Assembly: GCA_023662875.1 (NCBI GenBank)
Contig: JAMPIG010000029.1
Span: 1 to 37,501, forward strand
Direction of reading: 5' to 3'
Length of the DNA: 37,501 nt
DNA from: Roseburia sp.
GTDB taxonomy: Bacteria > Bacillota > Clostridia > Lachnospirales > Lachnospiraceae
Under the pieces are notes generated by a model. That model saw only the letters and a program-made list of their open reading frames with translations, did not search any database and was not told the origin of the DNA. The position numbers and the translations under genes are program-made. Positions 6,860 through 15,550 of this stretch are shown here, one piece after another; within the stretch, counting starts at the first letter, position 1; every line of letters starts with the position of its first letter.

Positions 6860-8473
6860 TCAGATATAATTCAGCAGCGTCGTCTGGCTTACCTTGCCTG
6901 TCGCCATCAGCGCCGCCTGGTAGGTCAGATCCGCGCTCGTCAGGTAAATCATTACCTCCGTAATATCTACGTCCTCGTTTTGGCTCTTCAGCGTCTCAAA
7001 GGTCGTCTTCTGGTTCTGGGTACGGTTTTCGATCAGGGAAAGCTTGCTGCTCCTCGTACCGCACTCCGTAATACAAAGGCTGGCGTCGTCCAGATAGCCT
7101 TGGAACGATGAAATTCCCTTGGAAAACAGCTCCTTCTCCTTATCCTTCGCGTAGGTCAGCGCCTTATTCACCGCGGCCAGCTGCTTTTTCAGCGTCGCCT
7201 GGTTCTCGCTGCCTTCCACCGCGCTCTCCAGCAGCTTATCCAGATTAGCCTTAACGCCCTCCAGATCCAGCACATCCTGAATCGCAATGGTCAGATCGTC
7301 CACCTCCCGGCCGATGCCGTGGCGGAAGCACTGATCCGCCGTGGAATTAACGCGGATCGTCTGGTTAAAGCCCACGTCATACTCGATATCCTGGCGCTCC
7401 ACATTGTCCGAAAGGTAGGTCTTGTTATAAACCAGGGCTTCGTCCGTCCTGGGCTGCTCCTCACAGTAAAAGTAATGCTGGGGCCGCAGATCGCCCTTCT
7501 GCCAGCTGTTTTTCTCGTAGGTAACCCGAATCTCCGCCTCATTTTTTACCGTCGAAGCGTTATCCTTCGTTCCCATCAGCGTCCTGTAACGGTTTTCTCC
7601 CAAAAGGATCTCGCCTGTCTCCGGGACGTAGACAATCGCGTCCTCGTTGCCGTCTCCCGTCACTGCCGCGTAAGGGTCGTCGTAGGAATGAATCAGCCGG
7701 ATATCCCCGCCCGCCGCCGGATTCGCGTCGTCGATCAGTCCGCTCCAGGTCTGCTCATCGCCATTCTCGTCGATGTAGCTGATTTTGGGACTTACGCCGA
7801 GCGTCCCCTCATAATCGGAGCAGCTATTGTAGGAGAGCCTGATCCGGTAAGCCCGGACAACGGTAACATCCTCCTCGTTCAGATCCTTTAAGCCCGCGTC
7901 GGAAAAGTTGGAGGAATTCAGATCCAGAAGGCTGTTGCCGTCGGCGTCCTTCAGGTTGACCCTGGTCATGGAGTCAATGTTTTCAGCCGTCAGCTGCTCG
8001 GTAATGCTGAAGTTGGTGGATTCCTCCTTCTCAAAGCTCAGGGAGGTATCCGTGCGGTAACCGGTAAAGACAAACCGGCCTGCGTAATCCGCGTCGCCTG
8101 TGCTGTAAACCTCGTCCCCCAGCGCCTTCAGCTGCTCCAGAAGGATCTGTCTCTCCTCCGTCTTCAGGTAAGTATTTACGCCCTTTTCGCACTGCCGGAT
8201 CATTCCGGTCAGAACGTCGCTGAGGTTCAAAAGCGCGTCCTCCGTCACCTCCAGCCAGCTGTTCGCGTCGGGTATATTCTTGCTGTAATACTGCGTTACC
8301 TCCGTAACGCTGCTGCGCAGGCGCAGAGCCCGGATCGCCACCACCGGATCGTCGGAGGGTCTGTTGATCTTCTTCTGCGTAGACATCTGTGTACTCAGCC
8401 TGTCCTGATAGATCTTGTTCGTATTGATGTTCGACAGATTGTTGTTCTGCATGATCTTGTTTGTAATTCTCAT
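6860..8473 (-). CDS. flgL: Hook-filament junction protein FlgL
   Basis: FlgL (HAP3) is the second junction protein between hook and filament. I choose ATG 8473 (MRITNKIMQNNNLSNINTNK) with AAAGGGG 5-8 bases upstream; the open frame continues to 8509 without support. Both flagellin-like helical ends are intact: N-terminal L-x-x-Q-x-S-T-x-K-K-I-x-x-P-S-D-D-P and C-terminal YLTSADLTYQAALMATGKVSQTTLLNYI. At 537 residues it is longer than the usual 300; the extra length is a central, acidic, Asp/Tyr/Asn-rich region (about residues 180-380), expected to be surface-exposed in the assembled junction. It follows the second flgK gene. Confidence 0.93.
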   Translation of the reverse strand: MRITNKIMQNNNLSNINTNKIYQDRLSTQMSTQKKINRPSDDPVVAIRALRLRSSVTEVTQYYSKNIPDANSWLEVTEDALLNLSDVLTGMIRQCEKGVNTYLKTEERQILLEQLKALGDEVYSTGDADYAGRFVFTGYRTDTSLSFEKEESTNFSITEQLTAENIDSMTRVNLKDADGNSLLDLNSSNFSDAGLKDLNEEDVTVVRAYRIRLSYNSCSDYEGTLGVSPKISYIDENGDEQTWSGLIDDANPAAGGDIRLIHSYDDPYAAVTGDGNEDAIVYVPETGEILLGENRYRTLMGTKDNASTVKNEAEIRVTYEKNSWQKGDLRPQHYFYCEEQPRTDEALVYNKTYLSDNVERQDIEYDVGFNQTIRVNSTADQCFRHGIGREVDDLTIAIQDVLDLEGVKANLDKLLESAVEGSENQATLKKQLAAVNKALTYAKDKEKELFSKGISSFQGYLDDASLCITECGTRSSKLSLIENRTQNQKTTFETLKSQNEDVDITEVMIYLTSADLTYQAALMATGKVSQTTLLNYI

Positions 8474-8566
8474 ATTGCACCCCTTTGCGCGCTCCGGCGC
8501 GCATACCAATCAATACTTAAAAATTTATTTGCCGTAAATCCGGAAGAGCGCCCCTTCTTCTCACAC

Positions 8567-11143
8567 TTAGACACCGGTTTCCAAAATCAGTCGGTCATAA
8601 ACCTCTGTCAGCGTCTGGATCATCCTGGAGGCAAGGTTATAACCGTTCTGGTATTTCACCAGGTTGATAGCCTCCTCGTCCTCGTCCACGCCGGAGATCG
8701 ACATCCTCTGCATATCGATCGTCCCGGAAATATCCTTAAAGCTCTGGTAGAAAATCTCCGCCCGCTGGGTATTCAACGCCACGTCCGAAAGCACGCACTG
8801 CAAAAATTCGGAGGCGGATGATCCCCGGAAGCTCATCTTCGTCTTGTCGGTAGCCAGATCCCGAATATCCTCCAGCAGGTCGTTCTGCTCTACCCCGTCC
8901 GCCCTCTCGTAGCGGTTTGCCAGCCGGGAGGGATCCAGCTGCATGGCGCTCAGAATGCCGAAATTCATCGCTGTCAGACGATAATAGCTGTCGTCGCTGG
9001 CGCTCACCGTAAACTCCACCGTCCGGAAGGCCTCCTGCAGGGTATCCTCCGCGCTCGCCGCCGGATTCTGGGTCTTGATCTCGTCTCTCCTCGCCTGTAC
9101 CAGCTGATCCGCCATATTCAGCGCGTCCACAGATACGCCGTTCTTTCGGGCAATCTCGGCCTTGGCCTGCTCCAGGGCTGCCTTCCCGGCGTCGGTTCCG
9201 TTCAGAACCTCCTGCTCCGCGTTCGCGATAGCGGCGTCCCATGCGCCCTGATCCTTAAGCTCCTGCTCCGCCTGCGCCAGGGCCTCCGTCTTATATTGAC
9301 TCTCTATCTCGGCGGTAGCTTCCTTCAGGGCTTCCGCCTCGATGGCCTGCTCTTCGTCTGCCGTCAGCGTTATCGTAGGCCTGTATTTATTCGCGATTTC
9401 TTCCTTTGCCTGCTTCTCCGCGTACCCCTGGCTCCAGTCGGGATGATCGTTCAGAAGGTTCGTCACCGTCGCCGTGATCTCCGCCTTTACGTCCGGCGTC
9501 GCCAGCTTTACCTCCAGCTTCTCCTCGATCCTGGCTTCCTTCTTCGCCGCCGTCTTTGTCGCGGCAAGGTTATTTACATCGTTATCGTAAGTCGTTGTGT
9601 CCGCTAATTTTGCTTCATAAATCGACTTGGCCGCCGTCTCCAGCACCATGGTCTGCGGTGCCTGCCGATAAGCCTCCTGCAGAAGCTCCAATCCCTGCAG
9701 GAACAGATCATACCTGGTTCCTTCCGGGAACTCGAACTGCTCGTCGCTCGTGGCAAAATCCCCGCTGAACATCTTGATGCCCCGCTCATTGTTGGAATCG
9801 ATACCGGAGGTCAGAATATCGTTAAACTTCTCAGAAAAGGTTCTGACCCACTCGTTCATCTGCTTCATGTAATAGGGGATTCCCTGATATGCGATCCCCG
9901 TCCCGATGGAGGCGGTTCTGCCGACCCTGTCGTTGGTTAGCCGCTTGGGGTTCTTCTCCTGGTCGGAAAGGGTAAAGGTATAGGAGCAGACCTTATTCCC
10001 GTCCTCGTCATAGCGAATGCTGTAGCTCCAGGAATCATAGTAAAACTCCTGATTCCCAAGATTGATAATACCGCCTGTATCAGACAGATTTCCCTTATTC
10101 AGATCCTGCAGATAATCCTGCCCTACCTCGATCGTTACCGTATCGTGGCTTCCGTCAGCGGTGACTCCTATTCCGGTAATCTGTCCGTTGAAATACTCGC
10201 CGTTGTTGCCGTCCCGCATCTGTACCAGCCCGCGCAGAGCGCCGCCCATAGCCGCATTGTAAAGATTAAACTTCTGGCCGTCCTCCCAGTATACGTCGTA
10301 CAGCCCATGAATATCCGACTGGTTTACCTTCTCATAGGTCTCCCGGGCCACGCATTCCAGCTGATTGTAATCGTTGTCGTCCACCAGCACCTGCCCGCCC
10401 GCGATCTTGATAATCAGGCGGTTTGCCCCGGTCACCCTCTCCGGGTTGTTGGAATCGTGGATAGGGGTCTCGCTTACGTCCACATCCACAATCTGCGAAA
10501 GCTGGTCGATCATAAGCGTTCTTCTGTCCCGCAGCTCGTTGGCCTTAGTACCTGCAAGCTCGATCGTGTTAATCTGCTTGTTCAGGGTTGCGATCTCGCT
10601 GGCCAGGGAATTGATCTCGTCGATCTTCAGCTTGATCTCCTGGTTGACGTCCTTCTGAAGCTTCTCCAGATTTCCCGCCACGCCGTTAAAATACTCGGCG
10701 AGAGCGCCCGCGTAGCCTACGAACTGAGTCTTCCCCGTAGCGCTGTCCGGATCCTTTAACAGCTCCTGCATCCCGGTGATCATCAGCTGGTCGAAAACCG
10801 TCTTAAACCCGGCGTTCTTCCCGTTGTCGTCAAAATAAGCCTCGATCTGCGTCATGTAATACTGCTTCTGATCGTACTCCCCTACCTTGGCGTTGTTATC
10901 CCAGTACCGGCCGTCGTAAAATTCGTCCCGGATCCGCTCGATGGCGATGGTCTCCACTCCGGCACCTGCGCAGCCGTAGGTCTGGAAGATTCTCAGCGCG
11001 TTCGCCGCCTGCTGATCCACCCTCTGTCGGCTGTAGCCGTCCGTCTGTACGTTGGCGATATTGTTCGCGGTAGTATTCATGGCCGCGTTGCTCGCCAGCA
11101 GACCCGTATATGCGATGTTTAATCCAAAAAACTGTGAAGGCAT
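8567..11143 (-). CDS. flgK: Hook-associated protein FlgK, long paralogue with insert
   Basis: FlgK (HAP1) caps the hook and joins it to the filament. This 858-residue copy starts MPSQFFGLNIAYTGLLASNAA and has the N-terminal rod/hook signature N-T-T-A-N-N-I-A-N-V-x-T-x-G-Y-S-R-Q plus the FlgK N-terminal coiled coil. The C terminus (EEAINLVKYQNGYNLASRMIQTLTEVYDRLIL) is the standard FlgK/FlgE-type end. Between roughly residues 500 and 705 lies an extra segment rich in Ala, Glu, Lys and Gln (ALAQAEQELKDQGAWDAAIA, EVLNGTDAGKAALEQAKAEI) that looks like a long helical or coiled-coil domain not expected in ordinary FlgK. It lies 29 bp after the shorter flgK and ahead of flgL. Confidence 0.92.
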   Translation of the reverse strand: MPSQFFGLNIAYTGLLASNAAMNTTANNIANVQTDGYSRQRVDQQAANALRIFQTYGCAGAGVETIAIERIRDEFYDGRYWDNNAKVGEYDQKQYYMTQIEAYFDDNGKNAGFKTVFDQLMITGMQELLKDPDSATGKTQFVGYAGALAEYFNGVAGNLEKLQKDVNQEIKLKIDEINSLASEIATLNKQINTIELAGTKANELRDRRTLMIDQLSQIVDVDVSETPIHDSNNPERVTGANRLIIKIAGGQVLVDDNDYNQLECVARETYEKVNQSDIHGLYDVYWEDGQKFNLYNAAMGGALRGLVQMRDGNNGEYFNGQITGIGVTADGSHDTVTIEVGQDYLQDLNKGNLSDTGGIINLGNQEFYYDSWSYSIRYDEDGNKVCSYTFTLSDQEKNPKRLTNDRVGRTASIGTGIAYQGIPYYMKQMNEWVRTFSEKFNDILTSGIDSNNERGIKMFSGDFATSDEQFEFPEGTRYDLFLQGLELLQEAYRQAPQTMVLETAAKSIYEAKLADTTTYDNDVNNLAATKTAAKKEARIEEKLEVKLATPDVKAEITATVTNLLNDHPDWSQGYAEKQAKEEIANKYRPTITLTADEEQAIEAEALKEATAEIESQYKTEALAQAEQELKDQGAWDAAIANAEQEVLNGTDAGKAALEQAKAEIARKNGVSVDALNMADQLVQARRDEIKTQNPAASAEDTLQEAFRTVEFTVSASDDSYYRLTAMNFGILSAMQLDPSRLANRYERADGVEQNDLLEDIRDLATDKTKMSFRGSSASEFLQCVLSDVALNTQRAEIFYQSFKDISGTIDMQRMSISGVDEDEEAINLVKYQNGYNLASRMIQTLTEVYDRLILETGV

Positions 11144-11172
11144 GATTCCTTCCTCCTGTTACTTCTGACGCC

Positions 11173-12933
11173 TTAATGTCCCAGCGTGTTGATAATATGC
11201 TCCAGCATCTCGCTGATAACGTTAATATAACGGCTGGAGGCGTTGTACGCGTTCTGGAACTTGATCATATTGGAAAGCTCCTCGTCCGAGGAGACGCCGA
11301 TTACCTGCTCTCTTGCGCTGTAGACGGATTCGACCGTACTCTCCTGGTTCTGATAGATGCTGCGGTATACGGAGCCGGAATTCGCCACCTGGGAGACCAG
11401 ATCCGAATAATAATCCACAAAGGTGGTCTTCTTCTTTACATTGGGATTCAGCGTATAAGCTTCCTCCGTAAAGGCCGCCTTCAGCGCCTCCGCCGTCGCG
11501 ATATCCTCCGAGCCGTCCGGAAGCCGGAAGCCAAGAATCGCCGGGCGCTGCATCAGATCCTGATTAATCTGCAGGTTCTTCACCGAATACAGGGAGTCCT
11601 GCAGCTTGGGATCCTCCTCGTTGTACACCCAGAACTCGCCGGTAGCCGTCTGCGGGTTTCCCTCTGAATCGGTATAGGTTACCGTCCCCGTTACCTTGCG
11701 GTAGCCCTCCGTCGCTATCTTGCTGAACATCTGCAGCGGGCTGCCGTCGTCGGCGCGCATATAGCCGCTGCTGCTCTCTCCCGCGAACCGGACGCCCTGC
11801 AGTACCGTGCCGTCGTCCAGGGTAATGTCGCCCTTCTGTACTCCGGCCGCGTCCGCCAGGATGCCGTTTACCTTTGTGACTACGCTGTGGATCAGCTGGT
11901 CAAACTCAGCCTGTATGTTCATCACAATCGACTGTGAAATACTGTCATAATCCCCGTCGATATCCGTGTAATCCGCTCTGTGATCCCCTCTCGCCAGGAG
12001 CATGGCCTTCAGCCCGCCGATATCCGTATTCAGGTCTGTAGAGATCTCCCGGTTCAGATTAAAGACCTCCGCGCCGTCGATATTATACTCCCGCACTCCG
12101 TCCCCCAGCTCCTTATAAGTCGCGTTCAGGGGCCAGAAGGGCGTATAAAAACCGGTATTGGGATCCGCCTGCAGGGCGATTTCATAAACGCTGTCTCCCT
12201 TTACGAAATCGACGCCCTCGATCTGGACGGACACACTGCCGAAGATATCCTCCGTGTAGGAAATACTGGTCATTTTCGCCAGCTCATCCAGAATATAGTT
12301 CCTCGCGTCCCGAAGGTCGTTGGCATGTTCGATGCCGCCCGCCTCGATGGCCCGGATCCTGTCGTTCAGCTCCACAATCTGCTTCCCGTAATCGTTGATC
12401 TGACCGACCTGCTTTCCGATCTGTATGTTTAAATTATTCTGATAGGAGGAAAGTCCGTCATAAACCGCCGTCGCACGCTCTACGAACTCCGAGGCGCGCT
12501 GTACCAGCAGCCCCTGCGTCACCGAGCTGGCCGGATCCTTCGCGAGCTCCTGAATCGCCGTCCAGAAGTCCGTTATGGTCGTCTGGAAGGCCTCGCCGTT
12601 CATCTCGCCCAGCTGGCTCTCCACGTGCTCCATAACCTCTGTGGACACTTCATAGAACATACTGCGTCCGGATTCCTTGCGGTATGTCTTATCCAAGAAA
12701 TAATCTCTTATCTGCTTTACCCTGGAATAGGTGACTCCGAGGCCGGTCTGTTTATTGTTGACGGCCTCCGGATTGACGGAAAGCGTTACATATTGCTTTG
12801 CAGACTGCTGCACCTGCTGTCGGGTATAACCGACGGTGTCTATATTAGAAAGATTATGCGCTGTTGTATTCAGCGCATTTTGACTGGTCTGTAATCCGGA
12901 TGCCCCTACATATAAGCTACCCATTAATGGCAT
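11173..12933 (-). CDS. flgK: Hook-associated protein FlgK, first paralogue
   Basis: First of two adjacent FlgK paralogues. ATG 12933 (MPLMGSLYVGASGLQTSQNALN) has GAGGTGAT just upstream; ATG 12924 (MGSLYVG) is a close alternative, and the open frame to 12981 is not needed. The N-terminal motif A-L-N-T-T-A-H-N-L-S-N-I-D-T-x-G-Y-T-R-Q is the flagellar rod/hook signature. The middle has a helical stretch VGQINDYGKQIVELNDRIRAIEAGG, typical of FlgK, and the C terminus LSNMIKFQNAYNASSRYINVISEMLEHIINTL matches the family end. About 586 residues, near normal. Its sequence differs strongly from the neighbouring long copy outside the ends, so this is an old duplication. Confidence 0.93.
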   Translation of the reverse strand: MPLMGSLYVGASGLQTSQNALNTTAHNLSNIDTVGYTRQQVQQSAKQYVTLSVNPEAVNNKQTGLGVTYSRVKQIRDYFLDKTYRKESGRSMFYEVSTEVMEHVESQLGEMNGEAFQTTITDFWTAIQELAKDPASSVTQGLLVQRASEFVERATAVYDGLSSYQNNLNIQIGKQVGQINDYGKQIVELNDRIRAIEAGGIEHANDLRDARNYILDELAKMTSISYTEDIFGSVSVQIEGVDFVKGDSVYEIALQADPNTGFYTPFWPLNATYKELGDGVREYNIDGAEVFNLNREISTDLNTDIGGLKAMLLARGDHRADYTDIDGDYDSISQSIVMNIQAEFDQLIHSVVTKVNGILADAAGVQKGDITLDDGTVLQGVRFAGESSSGYMRADDGSPLQMFSKIATEGYRKVTGTVTYTDSEGNPQTATGEFWVYNEEDPKLQDSLYSVKNLQINQDLMQRPAILGFRLPDGSEDIATAEALKAAFTEEAYTLNPNVKKKTTFVDYYSDLVSQVANSGSVYRSIYQNQESTVESVYSAREQVIGVSSDEELSNMIKFQNAYNASSRYINVISEMLEHIINTLGH

Positions 12934-12946
12934 AATATCACCTCTG

Positions 12947-13465
12947 TTATTGTTTGGCGTCAAATCCCCTGCTGGAAACACCCATGGTATCGCCGGTGTT
13001 GTACGCTCCTCTGGTATAATTTGCTGTTTCCGGCGCTGCCTTGGATGCCTGGAGAAGGTTCATCTCGAACTCCACCATCTCCAGCGCGTTTACCAGCAAT
13101 TCTCTGTTCTGCTCATTCGTGCGCTGCAATCCCCGCACCGCGCTCCGCAACCTGTCATGAACCGCCGCCAGGCGCTGCTGCTCCTGAGGCCGCGCCGCCA
13201 GCATTCCGATCAGATTATCAAGCTTTAAAATTGTGACGTCCCTGTTCAATACATTGGCGATATCCGCAGTGGTCTCCGCCCTCTTCTTTTCCAGATGGGC
13301 GATTCTGCTTACCAGCTCCTGTTCATCATCCGTGATTTTTTGTAATTCCTCCAGGTTACCGCTTACGATAACCGGCGTCTTTTTCTGAGACAGGCTCAGA
13401 AGTCCCTCATATTCATTGCTTTCCTGTTCAAGCACCTCTATCAGGCATTCCATCAGACTTGCCAC
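12947..13465 (-). CDS. flgN: FlgN-type export chaperone for FlgK/FlgL
   Basis: FlgN escorts FlgK and FlgL to the flagellar export gate. The 172-residue protein is almost entirely helical with long coiled-coil heptads (ECLIEVLEQESNEYEGLLSL, EELQKITDDEQELVSRIAHL, ...LLVNALEMVEFEMNLLQAS) and the conserved FlgN-type start with an early Leu/Glu-rich helix. I keep the GTG at 13465 because AGGAAG is 4 bases upstream; the ATG at 13453 would be too far from any site. The last 40 residues are polar and probably flexible. It lies 8 bp after flgM and just before flgK, its expected cargo. Confidence 0.85.
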   Translation of the reverse strand: MASLMECLIEVLEQESNEYEGLLSLSQKKTPVIVSGNLEELQKITDDEQELVSRIAHLEKKRAETTADIANVLNRDVTILKLDNLIGMLAARPQEQQRLAAVHDRLRSAVRGLQRTNEQNRELLVNALEMVEFEMNLLQASKAAPETANYTRGAYNTGDTMGVSSRGFDAKQ

Positions 13466-13473
13466 GGGACTTC

Positions 13474-13749
13474 CTACCTCATTTCCTCATACTTCTGTAA
13501 AAGCTTTTCCGCGAAGGTCGAATTGTCGACATGATAGGTGTCATTCTTTACCTGCGCCTTAATCCTCGCCGTCAATTCCTCCCTGATATCAGGACTCCCC
13601 GCTACCGCAGCCTTGACAGCCTGATAATCCATTCCGCGGCTGCTGATCTGTACCTGATCCGCCGGAGACACGCTCTCCGTTTTCTTCGCCTGTCTGGGCT
13701 TGCTGGCCTGGTACAGCTGCTGTACCTGAGTATACGCTTCAATACGCAT
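13474..13749 (-). CDS. flgM: Anti-sigma-28 factor FlgM
   Basis: FlgM binds sigma-D (FliA) and keeps late flagellar genes silent until the hook is complete, when FlgM is exported or released. ATG 13749 follows GGAGGGAT at proper distance; the in-frame TTG at 13752 is not needed. The 91 residues are typical: a flexible N-terminal half (QASKPRQAKKTESVSPADQVQISSRG split by family pattern D-x-V-x-(I/L)-S) and a C-terminal helical half (DIREELTARIKAQVKNDTYHVDNSTFAEKLLQ) with the conserved V-x-x-G/N-x-Y-x-(V/I)-D sigma-binding segment. It is the first gene of the operon, behind a near-perfect sigma-D promoter, which gives negative feedback on its own transcription. Confidence 0.92.
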   Translation of the reverse strand: MRIEAYTQVQQLYQASKPRQAKKTESVSPADQVQISSRGMDYQAVKAAVAGSPDIREELTARIKAQVKNDTYHVDNSTFAEKLLQKYEEMR

Positions 13750-13807
13750 CAAGGATCCCTCCTTCCCTCATTTATTCCGATTTTTTTATTGTTGCTTTCT
13801 ATAATCT

Positions 13808-13834
13808 TTATCGGCACGGCGGGAAAATACTTTA
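13808..13834 (-). promoter_or_regulatory. Sigma-D (sigma-28) promoter of flgM operon
   Basis: Minus strand: TAAA (13834-13831), exactly 15 bases, then GCCGATAA (13815-13808). This matches the Firmicutes sigma-D consensus TAAA-N15-GCCGATAT at all but the last base. It lies about 60 bp upstream of the flgM ATG. The TAA stop of the upstream MutS-like gene (13832-13834) forms part of the -35 box. Confidence 0.85.
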
Positions 13835-15550
13835 GAGATTGGACGGTTTTTCCAAAACTTTTTCGATCAGCTCCTCGTACAGATCCAATCCGAAGCTGGT
13901 CAGCTCCGGCTCTCCCGCTATCATCTTAAAGGTGCGGACGCCGTCCTCCCGGCGCTGGGCGGTGAGAAAGGCCGCCTCCGGCAGGTGCCTCCCGTACATC
14001 TTCCTCGCAAAGGCAAGAAGATGCGTAACCGTTAAAACCTTAACGCCCGCTTCCACCATAGCCCGAATCACGTCGTCGGCGATGGCGGAGCCCTCCTCCT
14101 CCGTAGTCGTAGCGAAGGACTCGTTCAGCAGCACCATGGAACCGTCCTTCAGATGACGGAGGATCCCGTCGACGCGCCCCAGCTCCTCGTCCAGCCTGCC
14201 GCTGTTCATGGCGCTGTCCTCCCGCCGGGTAAAATGCGTAAAAAGGCCGGGGAAGATCCCGCTGGTAAAAGCCTCGGCGCAGACCGGCATCCCGCACTGC
14301 ATCAAAACCTGGGCGATGCCGATGCTGCGCAGAAAGGTAGATTTCCCGCCCTGGTTCGCGCCTGTGACAATCAGCAGCTTCTTCCCGTCCCCGTCGCAGT
14401 CGTTGCCCACAGGCCGCTGTCCCCGGTAGACCGCCATACAGAATTCCATCAAATCCTGAAAATGAAGCTCCTCTCTGCTCCCTGCCTCCGGAAAACAAAG
14501 GCGGATGTGAAAATGGCGGCAGCGGGTAAAGAGATTACTACAGGCCTGATAAAAGGCGGTCTCCGTATAAAGCTCCTCGAAAAACCCCTTCAGCTCGTCC
14601 ATCAGCGGTCGAAAGCTTTCCATAATATAAATCGTAATCTGCTCGTTCAGCTTCTCCAGATCCTCCAGCAGTGCCACATCCTTCAAGATCAACATAGGCT
14701 CCCGGGAAAAAGACAACGTCATTTTTTCCCGGAGGGTCATCTCCCCTTTTCTTTTCCTCAGTTTCGTCGTAACGGTCGCGATCTCCTCCAGGCGGATCCC
14801 GCCGAGCTTCAGCCTCTCCTCCAGGCTGCAGCCCAGAACCATCCGGGGCAGGCTCTCCTTCTTGCTCCCGCTGCCCGCCAGGGAATATTCCTCCTGCCCG
14901 TCGCAGTAAAAAAGAATGTCCGAAAGAACCTCCCGGATTTGCTCTTCCCGTTCCTCCCCGAACTCTTCCTCCAGCCTGCGGCAAAAGGCCGTAAGGCCGG
15001 GGGAACGTAAGAAACCGGCCCTCTCCGGGGCTTTCAACGCGCCGCCCGCATCGGCTTCGCTTCCCGCAGGTCTTAGGATCTCCGACGCGCCGCCTGTGTA
15101 CTTACGGCACAAATCCCGAATCCGCGCCAGGGTATTCACAAACAGGTGCAGAATTTCAATCCTGGATAACAGGTTGGCGCTCTTGTCCCTGGAGCCGGGT
15201 TTGTCCAGCTGCCGCTTTCCCAGCGCCTCCCAGCGGAAGGTCATATCCCTGGAAATCTCGTACAGGGACTCCATAAATTCCGGATACTCCATACAGTCCC
15301 GCAGAATTTCCTGACGATAATAAATTTCCTCCTCGGACTCAAGCGGCATCATCATGACCTGCTTCAACATCTCGCCCAGATGCCGGTCAGCCTCGTCGGC
15401 ATGCTGTACCGTGCCCGTCTTCGGCTCCTGGCTTCTGGACGAAACCTGGAACAGGATCGACAGTCCCAGATCCTTAATGATGCTTTCCGGGTCGTAATAA
15501 GCGCCTGTGTACTTCCATTCTCTGTCAGGATATAAAAGCCTTACCTTCAT
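13832..15550 (-). CDS. MutS-like ATPase, second of a pair
   Basis: A 572-residue protein with the MutS ABC-type ATPase at its C terminus: Walker A GANQGGKST at about 395-403, the Q-loop/helix SIGIAQVLMQCGMPVCAEAF, an ABC-signature-like GRLDEELGR stretch, Walker B LLNES near 470, and the H-loop VTVTHLLAFA. The N-terminal 350 residues are helical (lever/clamp-like) with no mismatch-recognition domain I or its F-x-E motif, so it is not a canonical mismatch-repair MutS. Where MutS has D-E in Walker B, this protein has N-E. ATG 15550 follows GGAAGGAAGAGA and lies 26 bp inside the upstream paralogue, so the two are coupled and probably form a heteromer. Biological role unknown. Confidence 0.8.
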   Translation of the reverse strand: MKVRLLYPDREWKYTGAYYDPESIIKDLGLSILFQVSSRSQEPKTGTVQHADEADRHLGEMLKQVMMMPLESEEEIYYRQEILRDCMEYPEFMESLYEISRDMTFRWEALGKRQLDKPGSRDKSANLLSRIEILHLFVNTLARIRDLCRKYTGGASEILRPAGSEADAGGALKAPERAGFLRSPGLTAFCRRLEEEFGEEREEQIREVLSDILFYCDGQEEYSLAGSGSKKESLPRMVLGCSLEERLKLGGIRLEEIATVTTKLRKRKGEMTLREKMTLSFSREPMLILKDVALLEDLEKLNEQITIYIMESFRPLMDELKGFFEELYTETAFYQACSNLFTRCRHFHIRLCFPEAGSREELHFQDLMEFCMAVYRGQRPVGNDCDGDGKKLLIVTGANQGGKSTFLRSIGIAQVLMQCGMPVCAEAFTSGIFPGLFTHFTRREDSAMNSGRLDEELGRVDGILRHLKDGSMVLLNESFATTTEEEGSAIADDVIRAMVEAGVKVLTVTHLLAFARKMYGRHLPEAAFLTAQRREDGVRTFKMIAGEPELTSFGLDLYEELIEKVLEKPSNL

